DNA of 64,000 nt from Alicyclobacillus fastidiosus (GCF_026651875.1 NZ_CP104067.1:434001-498000); one strand, 5' to 3'. Positions 34,196 through 44,162 are shown, numbered from the stretch's first letter. Translations and numbers: made by a program. Notes: generated by a model from the sequence alone, not told the origin.

Positions 34196-34948
34196 ATGCT
34201 AACCATCACCAATACACCGAACCTCACTGGACTTTCGATATCTGGCGACTACATTGACCTCGACACCCTATATATGGCTCTGTTCATGATTGTCGGGGAC
34301 GAAGGGGAATATGGGGACTACGAAGGTGCACGCCTTCGCGTTCTCGGTGTTATGTATGACATTCGACATGCATTCCAAGGAGAGCGAGAATTTGAGTTCG
34401 TCCGAAATGGCATGGACGAGGACAGGATGAAACTCCTGGAAATGATCACTCCTGAGAAAAACCTGTACTACAAATGCCAGGTCTACTACCCCGAAGCCCT
34501 GTTCGTAACCATGGCAATCAACGATTTCATCCGACTTTATGCTAAGAAACAGGCGAAAAGTGCCCCTTTTCCTTTGGTGGACAAGAAAAACCTGTGGGAC
34601 GCACATATCGCAACAGCCCGATTGTTTCAGTCGTTGATCGCGAATTGCCTGAAGGAAATAGTCACAGAGGCTTCTTTCAAACGAATCATGAACCTCTTGA
34701 ACAAGGATTACACATGGACGGATGGATACACCACTCAGTACCTCGACTTGTTGAACATCCGATATCTGAATTTCGAGGACAAGGAAGAACGGGCAAAGGC
34801 GTTGTCAACAATCGTGAAGCGAATGGTCGAGAAGGGCAAGGAATATCAGGAAATCGAGCGAGATGTGAGAGAAATGGCGATAGCCAACAACTGCTCGACG
34901 GAAGATATTTCTCTGAGTTGGGATTATCCTGAACAGATAGAGTGGTAG
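34196..34948 (+). CDS. DUF6904-like protein, 250 aa
   Basis: ATG 34196 in CACATG; GGACGGTGAAAC upstream gives a weak ribosome binding site. Opening LTITNTPNLTGLSISGDYID, then YEGARLRVLGVMYDIRHAFQ and PEALFVTMAINDFIRLYAKK, match a DUF6904 pattern I recall. Soluble and alpha/beta. Function is unknown for the family. Divergent from the PadR module. Confidence 0.7.
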   Translation: MLTITNTPNLTGLSISGDYIDLDTLYMALFMIVGDEGEYGDYEGARLRVLGVMYDIRHAFQGEREFEFVRNGMDEDRMKLLEMITPEKNLYYKCQVYYPEALFVTMAINDFIRLYAKKQAKSAPFPLVDKKNLWDAHIATARLFQSLIANCLKEIVTEASFKRIMNLLNKDYTWTDGYTTQYLDLLNIRYLNFEDKEERAKALSTIVKRMVEKGKEYQEIERDVREMAIANNCSTEDISLSWDYPEQIEW

Positions 34949-35024
34949 AGACCAGGGGGAAGTTTGAAATAAAGGGTGAGGGCTTCGGACTGCTGGTAAA
35001 TTGGGAGAGAAGGGGTGGTTCAAC

Positions 35025-35960
35025 TTGTATCATGTACTTACTGACCAGGATATTGAGAAGCTCGTTTCAATGAAATCCATAGTAGGCGCGATTGAACGCA
35101 CCTTTGAGGAACAGGCAAACGGAACGCTTGTTTCACCTCCGCGATTTCGCTTGGAAACGGAGCAGGGTGATTTGGTTTTTACCGCAGGTGCCGCAACAGC
35201 CATTGAAAAGGTCATCGGATTTCGTGTCTACGATACCTATACGAATGATTTAGATGGTCATGAGCAATTGGTTTGTGTGTTTGATTCAGATACAGGAGTG
35301 TTTAAGGGCATAGTGATTGGGAATCTGCTTGGTGCTGTTCGCACTGGGGCAATTGGTGGAGTAGCAATCAAATCCATGGCACGGACGGATGCCGAGCGAT
35401 TAGCGGTGATCGGTACGGGTGTACAGGCGCGTACACAGTTGGAGGCGGCTGTTGCTGTTAGGGATATTAAACATGTTCGAGTCTTCAGTCGCAATCAAGA
35501 AAACAGAGAGGCATTTGCGGCTCAAATGATGAACCAGTTGGAGGTTGAGGTTGTAGCTGTCGATTCCCCGAAAAATTGCATACGGGGAGCCGATATCGTC
35601 ATTTGCGCCACCAATAGTGGAACGCCAGTGTTCGACGCGGAATGGCTTCAACCAGGAGTGCATATCAACACGGTCGGTCCCAAATCAATAAAGCGGCATG
35701 AGGTTCCAATTGAACTGGGGGTACGTAGTTCCGTGATTGCAACTGACTCCATAGAGCAACTCAAAGCTTATCCAACGCCACATTTTCTCGTCGGTACACC
35801 CGATGAAGATAGGATTATACAGCTTAGTGAGGTTGTTGCTGGGAAAACACTTGGGAGAAAGGGTCAAGATGACATAACCCTGTTTTGTTCCGTGGGTTTG
35901 GCGGGTACAGAAGTAGTTGTTGCGAATGAAATCATGAAAGAGGCAGTGGATAAGGAGTAA
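35025..35960 (+). CDS. ornithine cyclodeaminase/mu-crystallin family protein
   Basis: TTG 35025 fits AAGGGGTGG just upstream. The Rossmann segment RLAVIGTGVQARTQLEAAVA (about 126-145) is the NAD(P) site; the substrate domain holds SPPRFRLETEQGDLVFTAGA (about 35-54) and the GAIGG segment. FSRNQENREAFAAQM and ICATNSGTPVFDAEWLQPGV continue the dehydrogenase fold. At 311 aa it is normal. Family enzymes reduce imines or oxidise alanine/ornithine derivatives; the exact reaction is unassigned. Confidence 0.88.
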   Translation: MYHVLTDQDIEKLVSMKSIVGAIERTFEEQANGTLVSPPRFRLETEQGDLVFTAGAATAIEKVIGFRVYDTYTNDLDGHEQLVCVFDSDTGVFKGIVIGNLLGAVRTGAIGGVAIKSMARTDAERLAVIGTGVQARTQLEAAVAVRDIKHVRVFSRNQENREAFAAQMMNQLEVEVVAVDSPKNCIRGADIVICATNSGTPVFDAEWLQPGVHINTVGPKSIKRHEVPIELGVRSSVIATDSIEQLKAYPTPHFLVGTPDEDRIIQLSEVVAGKTLGRKGQDDITLFCSVGLAGTEVVVANEIMKEAVDKE

Positions 35961-35991
35961 CCGCAAATCCACATTGATGTAGGATTTAATC

Positions 35992-36936
35992 GTGGTTATG
36001 GAACTCACGATGAAGTTTATAGTATGCCAGTCTGATGGGAGCAGGAGCCAAACCATTCACGGAAGGACGATCCATTTGGCAGGACATAATCTGTTGTTAG
36101 ACGAGTTATATGAGAAAGACATTCAACAACTTATAAGGCTATCCGAGTCAGTGGGATGGGATTACGATGAGTCAGAAATCAGAACAATTATGATATCTGG
36201 GTTGGTATATGGACATAAGACGATGGCTGGAGAAATCGTTTCATGTGCCGCCATTATTCCATATGGAGACAACCTTGCATCACTTGGGATGGTGATTGTT
36301 CATCCAAACTATAGGCGACTTGGATTGGGTAAAGAAGTGACAATAAGATGTATACAGTCAGTTCCCCGTTCAGTACCCATTATGCTCATCGCTACACCTG
36401 AAGGAAAACCAATGTACGAACGTTTAGGATTCAAATCAGTGGATTCTATTCAAAAATACCTATGTGATTCCTACCATCCTCCGAGAAATACGGATGTGAT
36501 TGATTACTCCTTTGCTCCGTACCACCCAAGCCATCTACCTGGGATTATCAAACTCGATCAGTCTGCTTGTGGAGCGAATCGAAAGAAGTTTTTATCTGTA
36601 CGTGTGCAACAAGCAAAACAGGCAATTACAGTGCAAAACAGAGAAGGGGACATCGTGGGGTATGCCTTTAGTATCCAGGGAACAGTCAATCTAATCATTG
36701 GTCCCGTCGTTGCACCCAATTACAAAGTTGCCAGTCATCTGTTACATAAGCTTGCGATTGCGAATGAGAGTAGGCTTCGAATTGATATCCCGAAAGAACA
36801 AGGAGAGTTTGGTTCTATACTGGTTGAGCGAGGATTTCAAATGGTTTCATCACCACCAATTATGCTCTTGAATGGTGATGACCTGCCTGCAAGAGATCGA
36901 ACCTTGTTTGGAATCGCGGCACAAGTTTTCGGTTAA
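35992..36936 (+). CDS. double-domain GNAT acetyltransferase
   Basis: GTG 35992 (TAGGA upstream) or ATG 36010. The N-terminal GNAT domain holds LASLGMVIVHPNYRRLGLGK then EVTIRC (RRxGxG loop near 105-115) and PMYERLGFKSVD. The second part, SACGANRKKFLSVRVQQAKQ onwards, is the GNAT-like C-terminal domain of YitH-type proteins, lacking the RxxGxG loop. A paralogue is at 44163-45020. Substrate unknown. Confidence 0.82.
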   Translation: MVMELTMKFIVCQSDGSRSQTIHGRTIHLAGHNLLLDELYEKDIQQLIRLSESVGWDYDESEIRTIMISGLVYGHKTMAGEIVSCAAIIPYGDNLASLGMVIVHPNYRRLGLGKEVTIRCIQSVPRSVPIMLIATPEGKPMYERLGFKSVDSIQKYLCDSYHPPRNTDVIDYSFAPYHPSHLPGIIKLDQSACGANRKKFLSVRVQQAKQAITVQNREGDIVGYAFSIQGTVNLIIGPVVAPNYKVASHLLHKLAIANESRLRIDIPKEQGEFGSILVERGFQMVSSPPIMLLNGDDLPARDRTLFGIAAQVFG

Positions 36937-37125
36937 CGCCGACATCAGTACTCGGACAATAGCGATGGAGTTGAAAACGAGGAAAATGAGAACCTCTTTA
37001 TGAAACTTAGGGCAGTCGCCTTCCGTGCGACAACGTTCAACCGTGGGGGAAGTCAGTCGCCTAAATAGGAGGCTATCTTCTCTATTCAACAGTGAGGCAG
37101 GTGTGCACACTGATGAGCGGAAAAA

Positions 37126-37485
37126 GTGCTCGACCTGTGGGATGGACAACTGCGAGACATCGGGTACGAGTCGATGGGTGAGAACGGGATATCTGGACGA
37201 AGGTACTTTCAGAAGGGTAGAGACAATCGCACGTATCATGTGCATGTTTTCCAAGTTGGAAGCCCTCATATTGAGCGGCATCTGGCATTTCGCGATTATC
37301 TGAGAACGCATCCAATTGAAGCGAGAGAGTACGGAGACTTCAAGCAAAAATTGGCGCAAGAATTCCCGTATGATATCGGGTCATATATCCAGGGTAAGGA
37401 AAGCTTGGTCAAGGATATTGAACAACGGGCGTTGGAATGGTATCGCGACAATTCAAAACTGAGACGCACGACACAAGAGGAATAA
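37126..37485 (+). pseudogene. truncated GrpB-family copy
   Basis: The sequence from about 37140 reads LRDIGYESMGENGISGRRYF, then HVHVFQVGSPHIERHLAFRD and IQGKESLVKDIEQRALEWYR, nearly the same as the C-terminal two-thirds of the intact gene at 43455-43976. The N-terminal nucleotidyltransferase core (GSTSVTGLDAKPIIDIM in the intact copy) is missing; homology starts at the GCGAGACATCGGGTACGA block. A gene fragment left by duplication and deletion. Confidence 0.75.
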
Positions 37486-37534
37486 GGGACTTGCTAAAGG
37501 ATACCGAATGTCACATAACAGGGGATGAAGGGAA

Positions 37535-37786
37535 ATGCCTTTACGGATATTGTTCGTTATCGCACTGTTGGCGGGCATCGCAGTCAGCTTTGCGCTCAAC
37601 AAACTGCATAGAAGTAGGTTAGACCACATGATGTTAGGCGGGTTGTGCGTTTTGACTGGCGGCGTTCTGTCACTAAACCCCCACATAGCTGATACAACTG
37701 AAGCTTCGGTTGTAATGTTCGGATTGGTTTATTTTGGATTCGTTGTTGGTGTTTTAGGTTTTTTCCTCAACAAGCCTAATTCGTAA
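37535..37786 (+). CDS. small membrane protein, 83 aa
   Basis: ATG 37535 after GATGAAGGGAA. Three hydrophobic helices: LRILFVIALLAGIAVSFAL, MMLGGLCVLTGGVLSL and VVMFGLVYFGFVVGVLGFFL. Hydrophobic throughout, short loops. Resembles small unknown Bacillus membrane proteins; function not assigned. Between a GrpB fragment and a GNAT gene. Confidence 0.6.
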   Translation: MPLRILFVIALLAGIAVSFALNKLHRSRLDHMMLGGLCVLTGGVLSLNPHIADTTEASVVMFGLVYFGFVVGVLGFFLNKPNS

Positions 37787-37925
37787 AGTGACAAGGACAT
37801 CACAGAAAAGCAAGGATGTTGTTTCACCCATCTTGAACATGCGTTATCCATTGCCCGTTTGTCACTCGGTTAACGGGCAGAAGAGTTTGATAGCGACACA
37901 ATCAAAATCGTTGGGAGCCATTGTT

Positions 37926-38387
37926 ATGAACATCACTCAAACAACAGATTTTGAGTTAATTGCACGTTTGAACAAGCCTATACATGAGTTGCATGTATCC
38001 TTATACCCTCAATATTTTACCGAATACAACTTTGAGGCAATTCGAGATTCATTTAAGGAGTTGGTAAAAAACGATTCGTTTATTTTTCTGCTTCTGGAAG
38101 ACGGTAATGATGCGCTTGGATATGCATGGGTGGAGTTGAGAAATTACCCTCAAAACGCCTTCACTAAAGCACGTCAAGCGTTGTTTGTCCATCAAATAAG
38201 CATAGTAAATGACCAAAAGCGAAGGGGATATGGAACAGCGTTAATGAACCACATCTACGACATAGCACGAGAGCAGAGCATTGAAACAGTGGAATTGGAT
38301 TACTGGGCTAACAATGAAGTTGCCAAGAACTTTTACAAAAAACAAGGGTTCTCTGGATATCGTGAATTTGTGTACAAGCGTGTCTGA
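37926..38387 (+). CDS. GNAT N-acetyltransferase
   Basis: ATG 37926; the in-frame start at 37788 is less likely because of the intergenic repeat upstream. 153 aa. VNDQKRRGYGTALMNHIYDI (about 95-114) is the acetyl-CoA loop and NNEVAKNFYKKQGFSGYREF the typical ending. The preceding bases hold a TTAACGGGCAG motif seen in other intergenic gaps here. Substrate unknown. Confidence 0.85.
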   Translation: MNITQTTDFELIARLNKPIHELHVSLYPQYFTEYNFEAIRDSFKELVKNDSFIFLLLEDGNDALGYAWVELRNYPQNAFTKARQALFVHQISIVNDQKRRGYGTALMNHIYDIAREQSIETVELDYWANNEVAKNFYKKQGFSGYREFVYKRV

Positions 38388-38673
38388 GCGTTGTTGGACA
38401 AACGGTTAGGCTAACTGAACAAGGAGTGACTACATATGCATATCGGAAATGAGAAAATACACCCTGATTGCCCTGTTATCAGAAGAACAGTGGAAGTTGG
38501 AGGGCTTACGAAAGCCCAACTTATCCAAAAATTGAAACAACAGTCTATCTTAATGAATGAATCTGCAGAGAGGCTATTTGCTGATGATAAATTTACGACT
38601 TCTGAATCAAAGTACATCCTACAGACTGTTGAACTAACCGTTGCTCGGCTTCGACAGTCGTAGATACACGAAA

Positions 38674-38708
38674 TCCCGAAACCCGTTGGTGCTTCTAGGG
38701 TTTCGGGA
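38674..38708. repeat. hairpin inside the left end of the IS
   Basis: TCCCGAAACCC (38674-38684) and GGGTTTCGGGA (38698-38708), an 11-bp perfect stem with a 13-base loop, between the terminal repeat and the transposase stop. Likely a terminator for the transposase mRNA or a shield against outside transcription. Confidence 0.65.
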
Positions 38709-38731
38709 CTGTGGATAACTTCGTGTGGTGC

Positions 38732-40383
38732 CTACAGCGTATCTGTGGATATGTCCGAGAACAACGGTGGATGTTCGTAACCCAGCGCTTTCAGGATTTG
38801 TGCCTGCTCCGGGGTTACTTCTGTTCGCTGCCGGACTCTGCCGCTACCAGCTTTGTAGGTTACAAGGTGCATCTCGTTCATGACAGAACGGATCTCTCGC
38901 CATGTGTGGCTAGTTCGGTTCTCTGCCACCCGAACCAAAAGTAACGAGAGCCAGCACAGTAGTACATGTGCCCGAATCCGCTCATTCTTCCTGTGGTACA
39001 TCGGGCGCAATTCCATGGTCTGTTTCAGAGAACGGAATGCCGCCTCAACCTGCCAGAGCTGCTTGTATCCAAGGGCCACATCTTCCGCGGACAGTGTGTC
39101 GTCTGAGGTTCGGATCAGATACTTTCCGTCCAGTCGTTCCATCGCCTTAACCGCCTGGTGGTCAACTGTGAGATTGCCACGCTTGTCCGACTTCAAGTAA
39201 CGCTTGAAGGTCGGGTGACTTTGCAATCGACAGTGCGCCTTGGTGTGTGCGTCGTTATCCAACTCCTTGAGTCGTGCGAGCTCTGCTTCCAGGGCCTTGA
39301 GGTGTGCCTCGCGCCGAAACGCATCTCGGCGAGCTTCATCTGGGTTGCGAACGAGCACATATCGGACCCGTGCCTCACCGTCTCCTACGACGATTTCCTT
39401 TATTTCAAGGTTATCCCGTATCGTTTTAAATCGCCCAGGACGAGACATGGCATCTTCGACTGTCTGCTTCCCAGAGGTCATCTTCTCTCCAGCAATGTAA
39501 TGCCCTCCGGCTTTCTGGAGTTCACGTAAATTGTCCTCCGAGCTGAACCCACGGTCGACGACCGTAACGACGCGTCCGAGACGCCAGCCAATGAGGTCCT
39601 TCTTCACTTCTGGAATGACGGTCATGTCTGACGTGTTCCTGGCCATACCCAACACCGCACAGGGATGCCGTCTCGGGTCACTACAAAACCAATTACGACC
39701 TGCGGTAAGTCCGGCCGGTGGTCCTTGGAGTAGCCGGGTTGCTTCAGACTGTCTTCTTCCGGCTCGTCATCCATTTCAAAGTAGCTTGACGTGGTGTCAA
39801 AGAACAGTAAGTCGACTTCCAGGTTCAACAAGTCGGCGACAGTCTCGAACACTTCTCTCTGGATGTCTACGTCCGATTCAATCAGGAAATCCATTGCACG
39901 GTACCCCTGGTGGACCTCAAAGTTCTCAACACCGGGGAGTGCGATGTCTCGCTTCACCCAGTCCTCCATGCCAAGCTTGCTCGAGGGGTCCAAGGCTCGA
40001 TTGGCGACCATCGCAAAGATGGCCCGCTCTATCGGGGCTTCATATTTGCGCTGTGCCAGACGCTTGGATATGGCTTGACCCACGCCAAGTTCATGCCACA
40101 ACGAGTCGACGATATAAGCGGTGCCAAACGTTTTGCTATCGAGCAGACTCAACTGCACGCTATCCTTGGGCTCCGACGCAACGGGTTCATCACCAAGGAA
40201 TCGTGAGATGCTCGCGGCAAGCCTCTTCAATCCATCCATGTCCACTTCATCTTCACGCCCGAAGTGGTAGAGGACTTTCGCTTGGGGATTGCCGGTCTTG
40301 GGATTGCGTTCATTATGGGCAAGCTGCACGTAGGACGTGACAGAACCGTTTTTATTTTTTCGTGATATCCGCCGTATGTACAT
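38732..40383 (-). pseudogene. IS1634 family transposase, frameshifted
   Basis: Start ATG 40383. N-half frame: MYIRRISRKNKNGSVTSYVQ, VDLLFFDTTSSYFEMDDEPE (catalytic first Asp of the DDE triad) to PVRCWVWPG. C-half in the -1 frame from about 39640: NTSDMTVIPEVKKDLIGWRL (with VTVVDRGFSSEDNL, second Asp), and YKQLWQVEAAFRSLKQTMEL, the Y-x(2)-R/W..E..F..LK helix with the Glu. One base is missing in the GGAACACG segment, so full-length protein needs a shift. Otherwise intact. Confidence 0.85.
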
Positions 40384-40964
40384 GTCTACATTTTAAAATC
40401 ATATGTTCTACGAAGTCAACTACTGTGGATAACAATACTAGTTATCCACAGAAATTCGCATGTCTACAACTTTTCGTAAAAATGCCTACATAAAATAACC
40501 GGAATTCCGCGCCGTTACGGGATTCCGGTTATCCACAAATGCTTATAAACGGGTTGTAACTGTCGAACCCGAGCGTTGGTGACCTGGGCTTTCGTGAGGG
40601 AGCTACTATGGGTCAGATCTTTAATAGAGCGAGCGAACTTGGTTTGGAATTATGTCCGCTTGAGTTGGGACCTCATCTGAGACTGGTATATCTGGACCAG
40701 CCTGAAGGTTCTTTGGGGCATCCTTTACAGCGACATCAAGCTCCATACGGCTCTATCACAATAGCATCGGAGATACTAACTGAAGACGATGACTTTCCAA
40801 AAGGCTTTTATCTTAGACGAATTAACGGCGTATTGTGGCTACGCGGATACCGTGCTGACCATCTGCACGTATGGAATCCCGATGACCATTTTATCTTTTG
40901 TCAATCAAAAGAGTCTCCCGAACATCCAATGCCATAGTGGCACCCCTTTCAGGTTTGCCTGTCT

Positions 40965-41423
40965 TTATAGATGCAATTTGAGTCCTTCATGTGAAGCCTT
41001 AAATCCAAGGCGTTCATAAAATCGTAGGGCATCTACGCGCTTTTTATCTGTCGTTAATTGCATCATATGGCATCCCCGTTCCTTGGCTCGCTCAATTGCA
41101 AAACGAATCATTTGACTACCCAAGCCCTTGCCGCGCTCGGATGAAGCAGTACGCACACCTTCTATCGTTGCTCGCCATCCCCCCTGATAAGTGATATGGG
41201 GAGTGAATGTGACCTGTTCAACGCCGACGATAGTATTGCCAACACACGCCACAATCAGTTCGATGTTTGGATCAGAGTCGATAGCTCGAAATGCCTTGAT
41301 ATAACTCTCAGGAAGAGGATGTTCATAACGTTCTCTGGTGTTGCCTAAATTGTCGTCGGAAAGCATGAATACGATTGAATCAAGGTCTTGCTCAGAGGCT
41401 TCGCGGAAAGTAACAGTTTCCAT
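40965..41423 (-). CDS. GNAT N-acetyltransferase
   Basis: ATG 41423; AAAGGAGG is 14-20 bases upstream. 152 aa. VTFREASEQDLDSIVFMLSD opens the fold, RTASSERGKGLGSQMIRFAI (about 90-109) is the acetyl-CoA loop and KKRVDALRFYERLGFKASHE the end. Similar to AAC(3)/Eis-type? No: it lacks their features and is an ordinary RimI-like GNAT. Sits close to the RidA gene on the same strand. Confidence 0.87.
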   Translation of the reverse strand: METVTFREASEQDLDSIVFMLSDDNLGNTRERYEHPLPESYIKAFRAIDSDPNIELIVACVGNTIVGVEQVTFTPHITYQGGWRATIEGVRTASSERGKGLGSQMIRFAIERAKERGCHMMQLTTDKKRVDALRFYERLGFKASHEGLKLHL

Positions 41424-41637
41424 TTCTACGATAAATACCTCCTTTATAGCGGTTCGGTGAAAAAATTGTGAGCGAAAAAATCCCTGTCGGGAAGTAGGAA
41501 TCGAATAACGCGATAAGAGGTACATGATTTCATATACGCGATGGTCGCTGGTACCCAGATTACTTGTCAACGCGAGTCTTTGTCACAGTCGCCTACCGTG
41601 ACGCAAAAAAGGTCGATTAACGGGGGAGCATGGTATA

Positions 41638-42027
41638 CTACTCGCTTACAATTGCTACTGCTTCGATCTCAACCAGAAGTTCTGGTTCGATGAGAGATTT
41701 CACTTCAACCATCGTAGCGACAGGGCGAATGTCTCTGAAGAACTCTCCATGAGCTTTTCCGATTGCTTCCCATTTCGATATGTCTGTTACGAACATTCTC
41801 GTCCGAACAACATCAGACAACTTGGCTCCAACCTTTTCGAGTGATTCTTTTATAATCTCCAGGGCACACACAGTTTGGGCATGAGCATCCCCAATACCGA
41901 CCGTTTTACCATCTCTGACGGCTGTAGTGCCTGCGACTTCAACGCGATTTCCAACTCGAATTGCTCGGCTGTAACCTACTACTGGTTCCCATGAAGAACC
42001 TGTCGATATTCTGATTCTCTCTGTCAT
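41638..42027 (-). CDS. RidA/YjgF family enamine deaminase-like protein
   Basis: ATG 42027 six bases after GAGGGAGTG. 129 aa. NRVEVAGTTAVRDGKTVGIG, then ALEIIKESLEKVGAKLSDVV, RTRMFVTDISKWEAIGKAHG and LIEPELLVEIEAVAIVSE are the family signatures; the conserved Arg (RTRMFV) and Glu (VEIEAVA) of the active site are present. Hydrolyses reactive enamine/imine intermediates from PLP enzymes. Trimer expected. Confidence 0.92.
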   Translation of the reverse strand: MTERIRISTGSSWEPVVGYSRAIRVGNRVEVAGTTAVRDGKTVGIGDAHAQTVCALEIIKESLEKVGAKLSDVVRTRMFVTDISKWEAIGKAHGEFFRDIRPVATMVEVKSLIEPELLVEIEAVAIVSE

Positions 42028-42090
42028 GTAAAGCACTCCCTCTGTTCTATCTTGTGATTTAAATCAGTTCGTAAGAATGAGGGAAAATTG

Positions 42091-42600
42091 TTATAACAGC
42101 TTGTAATAGAGAACTGTCGTATCCAGTTGCCCATTCGCAGATTTTGCGTACTGAGGGATTCGTCCAGCCTCAATATAACCAAGGGAACGATATAACGTGT
42201 TGGACGAGTCTCCCGCTCTGGTATCGAGGACAATGAGAGAACGCCCTTCTTGAACCGCCGTATCTTCAGCAGTTCCCATCAATCGTCGGGCAATGCCCAG
42301 TCTTCTCGCCTTTGGGTGTACCATCAACTTTGCTATCTCAGCCCGATGCTTGCCGTTTTGCTTGGTACTGAGTTGAAGCTGAACGGTTCCAATAACTTCT
42401 CCGTTATACTCCGCTATCCACAATCTTACGTCGGGAGCAATGACACCTTTCCAATACTCAAGAGAATCTTGCTCTGATAATGGGGTTAAAAATCCAATAG
42501 ATGCGCCATCCTCAACCACATCAATCAGCAACGAACTCAGGGAGTTCATATCTCTCGTGTCCCATTCTGTAATTTGCCTAATCTCCAACTCTGTTTCCAA
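42091..42600 (-). CDS. GNAT N-acetyltransferase
   Basis: TTG 42600 directly behind GGAGGGAGTACC. 169 aa. WIAEYNGEVIGTVQLQLSTK, KLMVHPKARRLGIARRLMGT (about 92-111, the acetyl-CoA loop RRLGIA) and DTRAGDSSNTLYRSLGYIEA show the GNAT core. Typical of the group annotated as GCN5-related antibiotic/stress acetyltransferases. Divergent from the next GNAT. Confidence 0.88.
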   Translation of the reverse strand: METELEIRQITEWDTRDMNSLSSLLIDVVEDGASIGFLTPLSEQDSLEYWKGVIAPDVRLWIAEYNGEVIGTVQLQLSTKQNGKHRAEIAKLMVHPKARRLGIARRLMGTAEDTAVQEGRSLIVLDTRAGDSSNTLYRSLGYIEAGRIPQYAKSANGQLDTTVLYYKLL

Positions 42601-42858
42601 GGTACTCCCTCCAGTCTATGTTCAATATCATATCGCATTTGAGGTGTTTGGTAATGGTCATCGAAGTTCTGCGGTTTTGAATCACTATGATCCGTCGCCA
42701 AGCCATCTACCTGCATTTCCGCTATACTTATCTCAACAGTGATCATGGCGGAGTGCGTGAAGATTGCTTGGGGTAAGACTTATCCAGGAGAAAAGAACAA
42801 TCGCATGTGGGTCGCAGTAAGGAGTCTTTCAAGCTACCAGGGATGAGGGGATGTTCCC

Positions 42859-43329
42859 GTGAACACACGTAATATTGTGGAAGACGATTATTACAAAGTG
42901 ATTGAAGTATTGGATGATTGGTGGGGTGGTCGCCAGATGACGCACCTCTTACCAAGACTGTTTTTTGAACACTTTCAGCCCACCAGCTTCATTGTTGAAA
43001 ACGACGGCATGTTATCGGCTTTTCTCATTGGCTTCGTTTCACAAACACATCCAAACGAAGCTTACATTCATTTTGTCGGTGTGAACCCTCAACTTAGGCA
43101 GAGTGGGTTAGCCCGACAACTGTATCAGAAATTCTTTGATGTGGTTCGGGATATGGGCTGTAATATCGTTCGGTGCATCACTTCTCCAGTCAATGAGGGA
43201 TCTGTGTCATTTCATACTCGAATGGGATTTACCGTTGCCGTTGGCGTTGATTATGCAGGTCGGGGTCAAGACCGTATTTTGTTTCAGAAGAACATCACTC
43301 CAGAAAACGACATAGGATTTTTGGCTTGA
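42859..43329 (+). CDS. GNAT N-acetyltransferase
   Basis: GTG 42859, GATGAGGGGATG upstream. 156 aa. YIHFVGVNPQLRQSGLARQL (about 75-94) carries a QSGLA version of the acetyl-CoA loop, with Q/R-x-x-G-x-A kept. SPVNEGSVSFHTRMGFTVAV gives the usual N-x-x-S-x-x-F-x-x-x-GF motif. VDDWWGGR-like opening (LDDWWGGRQMTHLLPRLFFE) marks a subgroup known in Bacilli. Substrate unknown. Confidence 0.86.
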   Translation: MNTRNIVEDDYYKVIEVLDDWWGGRQMTHLLPRLFFEHFQPTSFIVENDGMLSAFLIGFVSQTHPNEAYIHFVGVNPQLRQSGLARQLYQKFFDVVRDMGCNIVRCITSPVNEGSVSFHTRMGFTVAVGVDYAGRGQDRILFQKNITPENDIGFLA

Positions 43330-43454
43330 AAGTTCAGGAACCGTAAAACACGCAAGACAGTAGGGAAAGACGAGACAAGACATTTGGGGAATCCTACATT
43401 TGGGGAATCCTGTTCGCGATGGGGGATTTGTTCCGAGAAAAGGGGAAGTGGCTT

Positions 43455-43976
43455 ATGAGACGAGTCGAGGTAACTCCCTACAACGAGCAATGGGCTTCGA
43501 TGTATGCGGCAGAAGCGGAGAAACTGCGCCGTATCTTTGGGAGGCAATTGGTCGCGATTCATCACATTGGAAGCACGTCAGTTACAGGTTTAGATGCTAA
43601 GCCAATCATTGACATTATGCCAGTGGTTCAGAACATTTCATTGGTTGACGAATACAATCAGTCTATGCGAGACATCGGGTACGATCCGAGGGGTGAGAAC
43701 GGGATACCTGGACGAAGGTACTTCCAGAAGGGCGGAGACAATCGCAGGCATCATGTGCATGTCTTTCAAGTTGGAAGCCCTCATATTGAGCGGTACCTGG
43801 CATTTCGCGATTATTTGAGAGCGCATCGAAATGAAGCGAGAGAGTACGGAGACTTGAAACGAAAATTGGCGCGAGAATTTCTGTGTGACATTGATTCATA
43901 TATCCAGGGGAAGGAAAGCTTGGTCGGGGAGATTGAACAACGGGCGTTGAAATGGTATAGGGATCTTCTAAACTGA
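43455..43976 (+). CDS. GrpB family protein (nucleotidyltransferase-like)
   Basis: ATG 43455 after AAGTGGCTT. 173 aa. RRVEVTPYNEQWASMYAAEA, HIGSTSVTGLDAKPIIDIMP (the GS...DIM nucleotidyltransferase core) and HVHVFQVGSPHIERYLAFRD are the GrpB/UPF0157 signatures. An intact copy; the truncated copy at 37126-37485 shares its last two-thirds. Biochemical role unknown. Confidence 0.9.
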   Translation: MRRVEVTPYNEQWASMYAAEAEKLRRIFGRQLVAIHHIGSTSVTGLDAKPIIDIMPVVQNISLVDEYNQSMRDIGYDPRGENGIPGRRYFQKGGDNRRHHVHVFQVGSPHIERYLAFRDYLRAHRNEAREYGDLKRKLAREFLCDIDSYIQGKESLVGEIEQRALKWYRDLLN

Positions 43977-44162
43977 GTAAACCCCATGCCCGTTTCCGTG
44001 TGTATTGGCTGTTCTGATTTACATGAGGTTGCCGTCACAAATTATGCATTGCAAGGGGCATATAAATGCAGTTGGTAGTCTTGCGTATGTAACGGTTAGA
44101 ATGGCGATACAAACTGCCATGGGTGCATATGGTTAAATTTTACGGTAGAAAGGAGTTAGACC

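Larger units (their letters stand above)
38643..40574 (-). mobile_element. IS1634-like insertion sequence, 1932 bp
   Basis: Terminal inverted repeats: GCTCGGCTTCGACAGT (38643-38658) and, read inward from the right, GCTCGGGTTCGACAGT (40574-40559), one mismatch in 16. Flanking 3-bp direct repeat GTT at 38640-38642 and 40575-40577. Hairpins lie just inside each end (38674-38708 and about 40496-40533) and may block transcription from outside. The single transposase is on the minus strand. Confidence 0.85.
38436..40937 (+). pseudogene. conserved hypothetical gene split by an insertion sequence
   Basis: 5' part: MHIGNEKIHPDCPVIRRTVE, VGGLTKAQLIQKLKQQSILM and KYILQTVELTV up to 38642. 3' part resumes at 40575: GDLGFREGATMGQIFNRASE, GLELCPLELGPHLRLVYLDQ, FPKGFYLRRINGVLWLRGYR, to the stop at 40937. 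Removing the IS and one GTT copy gives a continuous frame across TVELTV-GDLGF. About 190 aa in total. A conserved Firmicute protein of unknown function. Now probably non-functional. Confidence 0.85.

Noticed and set aside
39531..40340. long plus-strand frame inside the insertion sequence
   Set aside because: It is antisense to the transposase and arises from its codon bias; no start signal.
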